From assembly GCA_009760855.2 (NCBI GenBank), contig WPIO01000016.1, positions 1,172,001-1,236,000 on the forward strand: a DNA stretch of 64,000 nucleotides, read 5' to 3'. The translations under genes were made by a program, and so were the position numbers. The notes below the pieces were generated by a model that was not told where the DNA came from, did not search any database, and saw nothing but the letters and a program-made list of their open reading frames with translations. How positions within the stretch are numbered: position 1 is the first letter of the stretch; every line of letters begins with the position of its first letter. Below, piece after piece: positions 1 through 10,589 of this stretch. The DNA is from Cristatella mucedo. Its lineage: Eukaryota; Bryozoa; Phylactolaemata; Cristatellidae.

Positions 1-2160
1 ACCCATCTGTTGGGCGACTTGCACTGACTGGAGGGCAGGCAGGCAGAATCGTCGGCACATAGTTAAGGTGAGTAACAACCCTAATTAGGATGTCTGCTGG
101 ATGTTTGCTGGCCGATCTGCTTTAGCTTCACTGCAGTGAAGGCAGCTCCGACTCTGATCCGTGATCAGAACAGTAATCGCTTTGATATAACGTGAAGCAC
201 TGTTTTGCCAAGCAACAGTTTATGTAATACAGCTTTACTCTTATACAGCATTGTAAAGTCCACGCATCCCCGGGGTCAAGATACTGCCTCGAAAGTAGCT
301 GAGTCACTGCCACCTAGGTTTGCTTACCAGGGGTGAGAACGTGCAAAAACGAGGTGGTTTCCATCAGTTTCGGATCGAGTTGCAATTTTTCAAGGATATT
401 TTTTCTCTTGGCGACATCAGAGCACTGCCAAGTAAGATTGACTTGATGGGCTAAGTATCCACATATTGAAAAATGTATTTCAACGGATTGTGTCTGGCCT
501 TCTACAGGAATAGTCAAGGTTTAAAGAATCGGGCTTTGCATATGTAACAGTAGGCCAAACAAGAAATCTGAGACAATTAAGACTATAGAGATTAGCCGAA
601 CCTATGAAATGTTCAATGAGATTATGTTGGTAATTATAGAAAAATGTATAACACCTTAAGAGAACTATATCTCTTTCTAGGTACTTTAACATATTGTAAA
701 GGAAGCATAGTAATTGGTTAGTGATAATATGCAAATCGATATGCTGTTTGACGGTATTACCAAGAGGTCTGCCAGCATGGCTTGGTCAAAAACAGAGGTA
801 GTTTAGAGAGCTCCTTTTCCAGTAAAGGTATCAGATCGCTGCATCACATTTCTGGCATTATGGACTAGAATTAGTATCTCGAAGTGCTTCACAACTTATG
901 AATTCTGTCTGCCAGAAGTCATTTTGGAGGTCAATTTATGCATTAGACAATGACCCAAAGCATACTCTAAAGTAATTTGCAAGATATCTTTCTTACTCGA
1001 AAGTGATCATCACAGACCACAAGAAATCGATGGTGCCACTGGAGCAAGAAACTAGCCACAACTACTGTGTCCTCATAAGACAGGACTTCGATACGTATAA
1101 AAATACTACAGAAGTCACGGCAAATACCTGAAATGCCAAAAAAGTGATCTGTATGCATTAGAGTTTCAATTGAGATCACGAGAAATCAGTCCAATTTAGT
1201 ATATGCTTTTGGCAAACCGAGAGTAGGGACATGAGATAGTCTAAAAATAATTCCGTAATCCCTTTTCATCAGAAAATGCTGTTTGGCAGTTTTTCCTTTG
1301 TACATTGCCATCGATTTCTTACATAGTTTTTGAACCATTTTTTTTAGGAAGCTCATAATAGCGTGCTTTAAACCCTTGATAACTGTTGAGAAAATGCCAG
1401 ACATGGTTGCTAAGATACATTTTTAGAGAGGGCGATACTTGGTGCATCCAGTAAATCTTACTTCCCAGTGCTCAGAAGGTGCTACAAAATAATATCCTTG
1501 GAAAATGGCGACTATGTCAAATGCGAGAGATTACTTCAAATCACATGTTTTGACACCTAGTAAGCAAATCAAGGTGATAGCATGCAGATATTTTACAAAT
1601 ATTGTCAGCTCACGTGAATCATGTGTTCTAGCACCTAAGTAAGATAAAGCAAGTCCGATTTCAAAGCTCAAATACTCTGCTTGGGGCTTGGTACATTTGG
1701 CAGCCAGATAATGACCTTAAGCACAGGCCGGTGAAGCACTTTTAAGTCCTTGTTTGACACACATGCAGTGGCCAGCATAATGCCTAATTTAAAACTCATA
1801 GAACGACCATGGAGCGATATCGAAAGGCGGCTGAGGCCTACAACTCGGCTAATACCAATAGCCGACCTTTTCAGTAAAACTGGAAAGCGCAACAGCAGAA
1901 GAGACAAAGCAGAAGCTTGAGGCCTCTACGCTTAGCAAGACACGGGAGGTCATAAAGAATCATGATAGGAAGACATCTTACTCAATGCATACGTGCAGAA
2001 AGCATACATGTTTTTTGGGGGGGGCTTTCAATAAATATTTTCACATGCTGAGCATAACTTTGGGATGCCTGGCATTGTAGAAAACCCTCATCTTATCTGT
2101 ACGAGTTCACAGCAACGGCTGCAGCCACACTACAAGGATTTCTTAGTGGTTGAGTGCACG
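1..2160. other. No supported gene
   Basis: I see only short, unconnected open frames on either strand, with no recognisable domain, no convincing exon between splice signals and no clear repeat. The DNA is AT-rich and looks like intergenic or intronic sequence. Confidence 0.5.
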
Positions 2161-2184
2161 CATGTACGTTCACACACGCATGCA

Positions 2185-2186
<2 letters not shown>

Positions 2187-2256
<70 letters not shown>

Positions 2257-2421
2257 AAAACACACACACACACACACAAGAAAACACACACACAACAAAC
2301 ACACACAAATACAAACACACACACACATACAAACGCACACACACACAAACACACACAGACAAACGCACAAACAAACGTACACACACAAACACACACACAC
2401 ACACAAACGCACACTCGCATG
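2187..2421. repeat. (CA)n microsatellite, pure then interrupted
   Basis: A pure CA run occupies about 2187-2252. It is followed by an impure stretch of CA blocks broken by AAAG, AAA and AAAT to about 2421, then a short TA/TG-rich tail. Open frames that read Thr-His or Cys-Val repeats across it are artefacts of the repeat. Confidence 0.95.
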
Positions 2422-3553
2422 CACGCATATATATACATGTATATAATACCTGTATATACATATAAGTATCTACACCTGTACCTGCATTTGCAAATCTGCA
2501 TATCACTACCAGGAGCTGAACAACCCATTCAGCTACACCAGGGCTACGAGGCTCAAGCAAAGCGAAGTGCACCACAAATGATGAGGTCAGTCGACCTGGC
2601 CAGTGGACGGTGCAAGTAAAGATGCCGCTCGCAGCTTGTGCACTACAACTAAACAGTGAAGCAGAGGCTGAGATCTGCCGGATAAGCCTAACCCATCCTA
2701 CAAGAGCTACTCAGGCTGAAACCTTGGCTAAATCGGCAGTGACCATTATAGGCATACACGTATCGTGTGCGACAAACCGCCTAACAGAGGCGTCAGTGAT
2801 GAACAGACTAAGGGCCTAAAAGCACCTCGTTGCTTGCTCTGTCGTGATGCACAGGCACCTGGCAGTTGCTTCCAGGCGGCTTCTACCTATTTAGAGGAGC
2901 ATCGGTGCTCAACACTGGATCACAAGCAACATTACAACAAGTAGCTGCATTAAGAATCAACTTTGAAAACCATGACAAGCTTCATGAGTTTTCTCGGCCG
3001 AGTTTGGCCCTTTGGTTTTCACCTAAAGCTCGAGTCCCTGCAAGGATGATTTGTCTATTGCAAACAAAAACTAGATCTTTTGAAGGCTTAGAGGCAAACA
3101 AATGGGAACATTGCACAAATATAATGCACATGTAACTTTCATAAATGTGATTTACTCTTCGATTTTGCTTATGAATCGGCTGTATTGGTGGCAGATAGCT
3201 GGGGCAAGAGCAGCCGGTCCTACTCCAACCCAGTGTAATGGCTAAGCTCCGCTACCAAGAAGCTTGCTAGGTAGGCGAATCTACATATACATGTACCATC
3301 AAATGTTTGTCAATGGTCTTGGAAATTACTCTGACTAAGGCCTCTCATACCGGGACTGGCTCAAACGCAGCATACCGTGCCGATCGATGTATCAATCCAT
3401 GCTAAACGAAGTAGTTCCATATACACAGGGGTGTAGAAAAACATCACAATCAAGGTTGGTTGCTAAGGCAACTGAAATTCAGCCGTCAATGGTCATCCCA
3501 GGGCTACAGCAAAGACTATAAACACTTTTGATGTATGAAGCCATACACTGTAA

Positions 3554-3681
3554 GTGCCGATACCCAACAAATACAATTCTGCTCCGTGCCGATACCCAAC
3601 AAATACAATTCTGCTCCGTGCCGATACCCAACAAATACAATTCTGCTCCGTGCCGATACCCAACAAATACAATTCTGCTCC
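3554..3681. repeat. Perfect 32-bp tandem repeat, 4 copies
   Basis: Four consecutive identical 32-bp units start with GTGCCGATACCC and end with TTCTGCTCC. A five-base start of a fifth unit follows. There are no spacers between units, so this is a minisatellite and not a CRISPR array. The perfect identity implies recent expansion. Confidence 0.95.
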
Positions 3682-4604
3682 GTGCCTTCCGGCACTTCGT
3701 TTTCCAGGTGCTTTGTTCTTTCTGACCAGTGAGTGCAACCTCAATGCTACCAACACCGGCAGCCACGTTTGCTCGTCTTTGTGTAAACCAATTCTCCAAA
3801 CTCGGCGTTTTTTTTCTTAGCAGCCTGTGGCACAAAAGTGAACTTCAGCACTTCAGCTTGGCGGGAGGAGGGGGTGTAGGGGATTGGTTATTGCAGTTTT
3901 TTGCTTGAACGTAAAAGTCTTCCGAGCCAATCTGAATAGGACAGGACTGGTATACAGACACCGCCAAGCCAACCATCGATGCGGCATCTCTGAGTTGGTG
4001 GACGTGCAAGAGCCGTGCTCTTCCATTCTCGTGAACTTCCACGAATCGGGCACAACAACAGAAGTAATTGATGCATGGCGCCTAGCACGTTGATCATCAG
4101 TATCCTATGCCAATCTCGGCAAGCAGGGCGACGGCCATTTACAACATGAGAACAGCACAGATGTCTAGAAGCCACGAGAATGGCGAGCAGAACTGCGATT
4201 GGTAGATGGCAAGTGCCGTTTTTGAGTTGTCTCGCGACCGTCTCCTCTTAGCTTGGTGTGCAGGCATATTTTTTTTTACTATAAGGAGAAAGCTCTGATG
4301 GGGGCGAACAAGATGAAAAAGAAAATAGCACGACAAAATTATCAGCCGATAGCAGCATTGCCATTGGTGCATACACGTTGGTGCCACACTAGGGTATGAC
4401 CCATAGCACAGCAGCAGCAGCAGGCGCTTCTCTGTAGGCTCTGCATCCACTCAACAGTCCTTTTTATGCTTGAGCATAAAAACGTGCTGCATAACTTATA
4501 AACTTTCACGACAGCAGTCTGCGATCGATCACACGTTGCTGCATGATTACAGCTAGAGGGTCTTGTCAGCATTAAGCAGATATTGTGCAAGGCATTATGC
4601 TGCA

Positions 4605-4722
4605 ATACAATAATACTATAACAATACATGTGGTATATCGTCCTCGAAAAACTCAATCTCTTGCTATGCGTTTTACATTTGCTGCAAAGGCCGCACGACA
4701 GAATGGTTAGTGGAAGCATGCA
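4605..4722 (-). mobile_element. LINE-B 3'-end fragment
   Basis: This matches, in reverse, the 3' end of the abundant LINE family here called LINE-B. Diagnostic pieces are the segment equivalent to GCTTTACATTTGCTGCAAA and the following ATGGTTAGTGG...GCATGC block. It is degenerate and directly abuts a SINE-1 copy. Confidence 0.65.
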
Positions 4723-4724
4723 TG

Positions 4725-4890
4725 AGCCGTGATGGCACACTAGGTAAGGCGGTTGCTTTCACGACCTCGGTCCCGAGGTCGTGGGTTCGATTCCTGCGGT
4801 GGGCGATTCTTTATCGCCACTGCAAGTGGTGGTGATAGCCATAAAGGCTCTTCTGTCGCTATACAAAAAAAGGCTGTTTAATCAGCTAGG
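4725..4890 (+). mobile_element. SINE-1 (tRNA-derived), sense
   Basis: The head has an RNA polymerase III A box (TGGCACACTAGGTAAGG) and B box (GGTTCGATTCC) at tRNA-like spacing. A shared body follows with a short hairpin around CACTGCAAGTGGTG, then TATACAAAAA and a conserved end near GCTGTTTAATCAGCTAG. At least six copies lie in this window. The body after the tRNA-like part and the lack of a proper 3' acceptor stem mark it as a SINE and not a tRNA gene. Confidence 0.88.
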
Positions 4891-5283
4891 ATTTATTTAT
4901 TTTAATAAACAAACTACTACCTGATACAGTACTGCCTGATGTATAGCACAGGTAGTCACCTATGCTCCACATACCTGCATCAGTCGAAACCAAGTAACAG
5001 AGTCACTTTGCTGTAGTGCATTTGCAAAATGTTGACACACATGGCTCGACTCCTTAAAGATAGTTTCACAGCTAGCATTGGTTGTGGCTACAACATATAT
5101 AAATATAACACTAACAACGTTTTTGAATTACAAACATATAGAGCCTCATGAATAGCAGGATTACACACATTGGAAAGCAGCATGCACATGCATACATAGA
5201 AGAGTGGACGCACAACCTGTTCTTGCAGTTAATGATTGGAAACCATGCTATTAGAGTATACTATACTAGTGATATAACAGTAA

Positions 5284-5790
5284 TAATGCATTTGATATAG
5301 CACCCTCAGATAACTCAAAACCTCTTTCTAGGTGCTTTACATTTGCTGCAAAGGAAACACGATCGAATGGTTAGTGGTAGCATGCTCAATAAACAACAAG
5401 AATAACAAGGTTAGGGGTGACATGCACAGGGTCAGCATGCAAGTTTGATTAGTGGCACCGTGCACAGTGTCAGCATGCATAAGCACATAAAGAACGAATC
5501 ACATTTACCCACTAAATGCTTAATAAATAGATGCGATTTTGGTTTCTTTTCAAATGAAGAAAAGTCAGGAGATGTGGTGACACAAGTCGGGAGTGAGTTC
5601 CAAGCTTTGGGAGCATATAAAATAAAGGCAGGGTCTCCCAAGGATTTGAGATTTTTACGAGGTATGGGTAAACAGTTGGATTCCAAAAAGCGGGTGGAAC
5701 GATGCTTAGCCTTGTGGGCGAGTAAATCCAATATGAGAGATAAATACAATAAGAGCTTCAGGCTGTGATGGCAGCAGTAGGACAAATGCT
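5284..5790 (-). mobile_element. LINE-B 3' end with ORF2 C-terminal remnant
   Basis: Read on the minus strand, this encodes the C-terminal tail of a CR1/jockey-like LINE ORF2, with the pattern IPRKNLKSLGD...YAPKAWNSLPT and a following FxKxxKSHLF. The family 3' UTR follows (GTGCATGCTGAC and CGCTTTATCAAGTGC-like blocks). The rest of ORF2 is missing, as is usual for 5'-truncated LINE copies. Confidence 0.85.
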
Positions 5791-5791
5791 T

Positions 5792-5793
<2 letters not shown>

Positions 5794-5838
<45 letters not shown>
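5794..5838. repeat. (CT)n microsatellite
   Basis: Uninterrupted CT dinucleotides directly after the LINE-B remnant. Confidence 0.95.
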
Positions 5839-5840
<2 letters not shown>

Positions 5841-6237
5841 GATCTTGGTCGTAAAGTTCGAGCTTCATATAGAAAAAAAGAAAATAGGGGACAACCATCA
5901 ATTAGTCGACCATTTTAAGGACCAGTCTGCTGGAAAAATCGAAATCTCAAGAAATCAAATTGCAGTGAAGCTGAAGTCAACCGTTAGCATCACATAAGTC
6001 TTGCCACGGCTTCGCAGATTACCGAGCCAACTTGAGCTAAGCGGTACAACTAGTACAGCCGACTGAGCAGATTTTCTTCGTGCTCAGTTTTTTGGCACAT
6101 GGTTCAACTTGCACTGCTATGCAATGCTTAAAAAGAATTGTGTACAAACTCTCCGGCAGCACATGAAAGCCCACTATTGACGAGGCCTTACATCCACGAG
6201 CAAGTTACACAATACTGATTTTTACTAGGGCACTCAC

Positions 6238-6370
6238 CGACTGCAAAGAGGATGTCACGAGCTTTCTTGTGCTGGGCTCCGTCGTCGGCACCGATAAGAT
6301 CAATAAGTTCGGTAAGTATGGACGGACGTGTCAGCAAGATGGCTGCATCGGAAAAGGCTATACGCTCCAG
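6238..6370 (-). CDS. Candidate internal exon, unknown protein
   Basis: On the minus strand a pyrimidine-rich tract ending CTCCTCTGTTTTAG precedes a 133-nt open stretch that ends at a strong GTGAGT donor. In phase 0 it reads as an amphipathic helix-like segment starting LERIAFSDAAILLTRPS, then ILTELIDLIGADDG, then AQHKKARDILFAV, ending in phase 1. The helix-turn-helix look resembles an ARM/HEAT-type repeat, but I do not recognise the family. I found no neighbouring exon on either side. It could be part of a host gene running off the left edge, or an exon remnant. The splice-site quality and protein-like composition are the only support. Confidence 0.45.
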
Positions 6371-8260
6371 CTAAAACAGAGGAGGATATAAGCTAAAAAG
6401 AATAGGAGCTATGCAGTTCATTGTGAGCTACGCAGCCAAGCTTTGCAATATCCTGGCGCCTGCCGAGTCACCCCCTTGACTACGACACACGGGCGCACGA
6501 AATCCGACGCATAAAATGCCGATGGTCAGCCGCTTAGACAGCATGATTGCACACTGGTCGTGCACCTGGGATCACAGCAAATCACCAATCAGCATCCAGC
6601 TCCCACTTGCTCGACATAGGCGTAAGGTCGGGATTGGAAAATTGTCATATCTTACACATGGCAATGCACTAGGATGAGAAGCTAGGTTAAAGGATAGCTT
6701 AGACCACCATATACGGTTACCCATTAGGTCAGTGATGACCTAACTAAACTTATCGACTGGTAAACTAAACGCACGGCAAGGCAAGAAGGATCGCACATAA
6801 CTGAGCACGAGGGTGATCACAAGGGCTACGCCGTAGCTTGGTACTGGCAAGTGCTGCCGCTGCTGCCTGCGACATGCAGCAGCAGCAGCAGCTTTAGCAG
6901 ACAGACAGAGTACCAGGGCGAGGCGACACAAGTTACCGAAGGCAGCTGATAGGCCTCACCACATGCACTAGATGGGGTCCCTGCGAGAGCAGAGGTCGCG
7001 TGCATTTACAACTTGCAGAAGAGCATAAGCAACAACTGAAGCTGGACTGGGTGCACCACATTGCAGAAAGGTGAAGAGGAGACCGCGTGGCATCACACTG
7101 AATCACGGCACAACCGGAAAATTGCGGCCAGGCTGCAGCTCGTACGGAAGACTAGCTCGTTACGACAGCACTCTGCAATGTCAGAGTACATAAGCATCTA
7201 GCTATTTCGGTATGGGGGGAAAGAAGACATATAGAAGACCTCGTCTGATCCAAGACTCGTGACTGCGGTCTGGTGCTGGAAAAAAGTATCATCAAAAAGG
7301 CGTCCATTCATCCTAAACATACGTCGTTGCGATTTTTCGTCAGTTGGACGGCTTGGACTAGAGCTTGTCTCACAGGTTGAACGGAGATTACAATAATATG
7401 CAGTCACCTGTCTGTCATGCTACAATATCCCTTTGGAGCGTTTTAATGCTGGGTAAATCCAGCTGATGGTAAGCTTGCATTTTATTCGAACTGTCACAGC
7501 AATAGTGGTCACTGCAAAACCTAACAAGTACTGGCACTGCATTATCAAATGTTCCTACCTACTCAAAAGATACACAGCCGGTCGGCAAGCTACGAGGTAG
7601 CACCTACGAGGCACAGGCTACCGAGGTACTACTTCGCAGCTTATACAGTCGCTAAGCAGAGAATAAAGAGGGGCAGCGTAAAGAACGACACTTCTGCTAA
7701 GTAAGCATCGGCTGCCTAAAGTAATGATCGATCGACAGACTCTCGCCCACCTCACATTTACGTGTGATGGCACAGAACAGCCTTTGCTCTGCTCTCACAA
7801 AACAATCCAGGATTGCCAACTGTCAGAATGGAATACATGTAATTGGTTGTGATGCTTGAGCACGCTACCGCTGTGATAAAGTGAAGCAGGAGGCATACAA
7901 ATGCAAACCCAGATCGAATCTATGTGAGCTTCTCACATATCGATAAGAATAAGTAGGTCGACTAAGCTACGCATACTGGTCGGCAGAAACATTGGACGCT
8001 AAGAGACCAGCAGATAAGGTTTAGTCAGGCAATGACTACTACCCACAAGTTGCAGAGTTGCACAAGTTGCAGAGAGATACAAGGTCTGAGTTGAAGCTTT
8101 CGAAAGACCCTACCCCAATGCAAAGTATTTAAGTAAAGGTCAGCTGATTCAACAGTCTCGTTGAAATGGCCTTAGCTGCTTTTTTTTCCACTCGGCTTCT
8201 TGCAGCCGGCAATACTCTACTGCCCACGGCAGTACCCAAGCCCATAATCTCGGTCGTGAC
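6371..8260. other. No supported gene
   Basis: Only short open frames are seen. A minus-strand frame at 7198-7407 has mixed, protein-like composition but no matching family or partner exon, so it is not called. A short CAG/CTG cluster lies near 6850-6895. Confidence 0.4.
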
Positions 8261-8264
8261 GAGT

Positions 8265-8320
8265 GAGTACCATACCACTACACCAAGGGGGGGGGGAGTA
8301 CCATACCACTACACCAAGGG
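8265..8320. repeat. Tandem duplication with G-run
   Basis: The unit GAGTACCATACCACTACACC occurs twice, separated by a run of ten G residues. It is a short local duplication with no coding signal. Confidence 0.85.
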
Positions 8321-8624
8321 TGGGTGCTTTATTCCTTTTGTTTTTTCCAGCTACACCACATAGTTTGGCAGCACAGTTCACCAGAAATTAGTGGTGAAAT
8401 CAACGGTACACCTGCCATAGTCGGGTCATTATATCCCCTGCTCCAGGCTACCAATCTGAAACATTTCCTCGTCGGGAGTTTGCACTGTATTGCCTGCTCC
8501 TTTGAATCTGGCCGGTTGGCTGTGAAACTGACGAACCTCAAAGCTTTTGGAAACCGTGGCTTTGGTTCTATACTTTAAAAGCCTGGAACTTACTATCGGC
8601 TAACATCGCGACCTCCCCCCCCCC

Positions 8625-8815
8625 GACTTGATGACATTTAAAAAGAAGCTAAAAACCCAAAAAACTTCCTCAAAGCCTTCCTTTCTCCTTCAAAGCCTTT
8701 CTTCCGCCTGCATTAGCTGTCCTTTAAGGGTGTACAAATTGACACGATTTCTTTCCAGATTATTAAGTGCCCAGAAAAGAATCTATTTCTCTAAGGGGCG
8801 TTGATGGTTTATTAT
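8625..8815 (+). mobile_element. LINE-B 3'-end remnant, decayed
   Basis: It contains the family's ACATTTAAAAAGAAGCTAAAA segment and a decayed version of the terminal CTAGAAAGAGATTGAGTTCTC block. An internal TTCCTCAAAGCC duplication makes it irregular. Confidence 0.6.
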
Positions 8816-8909
8816 AATGATTTTTACTAACCTCACGTCTGCATTTTCCTTGCTCTTTGGAAACAGTCCTGGCTGTCCAAACCTGATGTCAATGCATGAT
8901 GCTGGCATA

Positions 8910-9225
8910 TACGGTGGATTTAGAGTCCACATTAAAAAGAAACTAAAAACGCATCTATCTATTACAGCCTTTCGTCGGTCCATGAGATTCGTCTTTTATG
9001 TGCTTATTTGTGCTGACACTGCATGCTGCCACAAACCATACTTGCATGCTGACCCTGTGCATGTCACGCCTAACCCTGTTATTCTTGCTGTCTATAACGC
9101 ATGCTACCACTAACCATTCGATCGTGTTTCCTTTGCAGAAAATATAAAGTGCCAAGAAACAGATCGAGTTCTCTGAGGGCACTATATCAAATGCAATTAT
9201 AATTATTTTTTATAATTTGTCTACT
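8910..9225 (+). mobile_element. LINE-B 3' end, sense
   Basis: It begins with the C-terminal ORF2 codons for a KKKLKTHL-type motif. It continues through the 3' UTR with GCATGCTGACCCTGTGCATG and TTTCCTTTGCAG, and ends at the family terminus and an AT-rich tail. It is a standard 5'-truncated copy. Confidence 0.85.
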
Positions 9226-10249
9226 GCTTAAACTCCAAGCAGTAGTACTGCTCGAATCGGATCTATAAACTTAGGCCAGCTGGTCTTGTGGGCACGTCAA
9301 TGCTGTCTCGTTCAAAGGCAGACCAAGCAGCTGCTGGCCTGTAAACGGCAGAAATCTCGAGCTATAATAAGTCGTCCTTATAGAGTTCCGAACGGCCCGC
9401 ACGCGCAAGCTTTTTCTCAGGCACTTACAGGAAGCACAATTCTCATTCGGACTGTTGAAGCACATGCGAGCCGCTCCTTAACGGATATAGAAGCCCAGCT
9501 AATTAGCTTACCTGAGCCAAGCAGAGATTCTTTATGCTGGCGTGGTCTTGCAACAATCCCGCTTCTATTTCCGGCTCGAAGCGGCTGAAAACGGTGGTTG
9601 CTGCCACTGAGCCCAGGAGGTCTTCTAAGACCGAACAGGCAATTTCCGTCTCCTCCCTATGTTCAAAGGATATCACCGCCACTTACAGTTAATCGAAACA
9701 TAAAACGTTACATCCCAACTACGCACGCGTGACAATTGCACAACATGGAAAAGGCGCCCGAGCTTATGAAACCGAACGGTCGGTGACCGAGGCTCCGACA
9801 TGGCACAGCTTGTCACCTTGACGACTTAATGCAGCCAAAGACCGCATCGAGCGGACTACTGGCTGCGACAGACGCAATCTCATCTCTACTGCAGAGGCTC
9901 AGCGAGCTTTTAAGGTCCGTAAGGACATCAACTTTATGAGGATTATCAGGGAGATTGGCTAGAAGCGCAATGACTCGGCTAGCGGCAGCCATGTGCCACG
10001 ATGTAATAACAGCTGCAGCGGCAACTAGGGGTCCAACGCCTCAGTAAAAGCAAATGCTTTGCCAAGTTAAATTAAATAGAATCAAAAATAAATTAATATT
10101 ATTATTTGCGCCTTTCTGGGGTTCTAACTATCCCGAATACGCACTCAGCTTTGAGCGAAGATATGTGGGCGTGGCTACAGCCACTTTTCTGTTCCGCCTC
10201 AGCCGGAATCACAACACACCTCCCGGCCAATGGGCGTGCTTAGTAACAG
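9226..10249. other. No supported gene
   Basis: Unassigned DNA. A plus-strand open frame of 100 codons at 9286-9588 lacks a recognisable domain or splice context. Nothing else stands out. Confidence 0.4.
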
Positions 10250-10573
10250 TAATAATAATAATAATAATGCACTTGATAAAGCACCCTCAGAGAACTCAAT
10301 CACTTCCTAGGCGCTTTATACTTGCTACAAAGGGAAACGCGATTGAATCGTGAATAATATCATGCTTGATAAACAATATGGAACAGCGCGGTTAGGGATG
10401 ACATGCACAGGGTCAGCATGCAAATGTGGTTAGTGGAAGCATGCACAGTGTCAGCACGCATAAGCACATGAAGAACGAATCACAGGGACCAACTAAATGC
10501 TGTCATAAATAGGTGTGTTTTCAAGTTCTTTGTAAATGTGGTCAAGTCAGGGGATGTTCTGACGCAAGTCGGG
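10250..10573 (-). mobile_element. LINE-B 3' end, antisense
   Basis: It starts with AATAATAATAATGCACTTGA (the reversed ATT tail of the LINE). It continues through the full family 3' UTR into the reversed ORF2 tail, ending at GACGCAAGTCGGGAGT, where satellite sequence begins. Confidence 0.88.
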
Positions 10574-10589
10574 AGTACCACCTCATTAG

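Noticed and set aside
3554-3681. Regular 32-bp repeats resembling a CRISPR array
   Set aside because: Units are directly adjacent with no unique spacers, there are no cas genes, and the genome is eukaryotic.
3884-4093. Plus-strand frame of 69 codons with protein-like composition
   Set aside because: No splice partner, no family match, and an overlapping equally long frame on the other strand.
4725-4810. tRNA gene call
   Set aside because: A and B boxes are present, but the same head plus a 70-80 bp body recurs at several places in the window, so it is a SINE.
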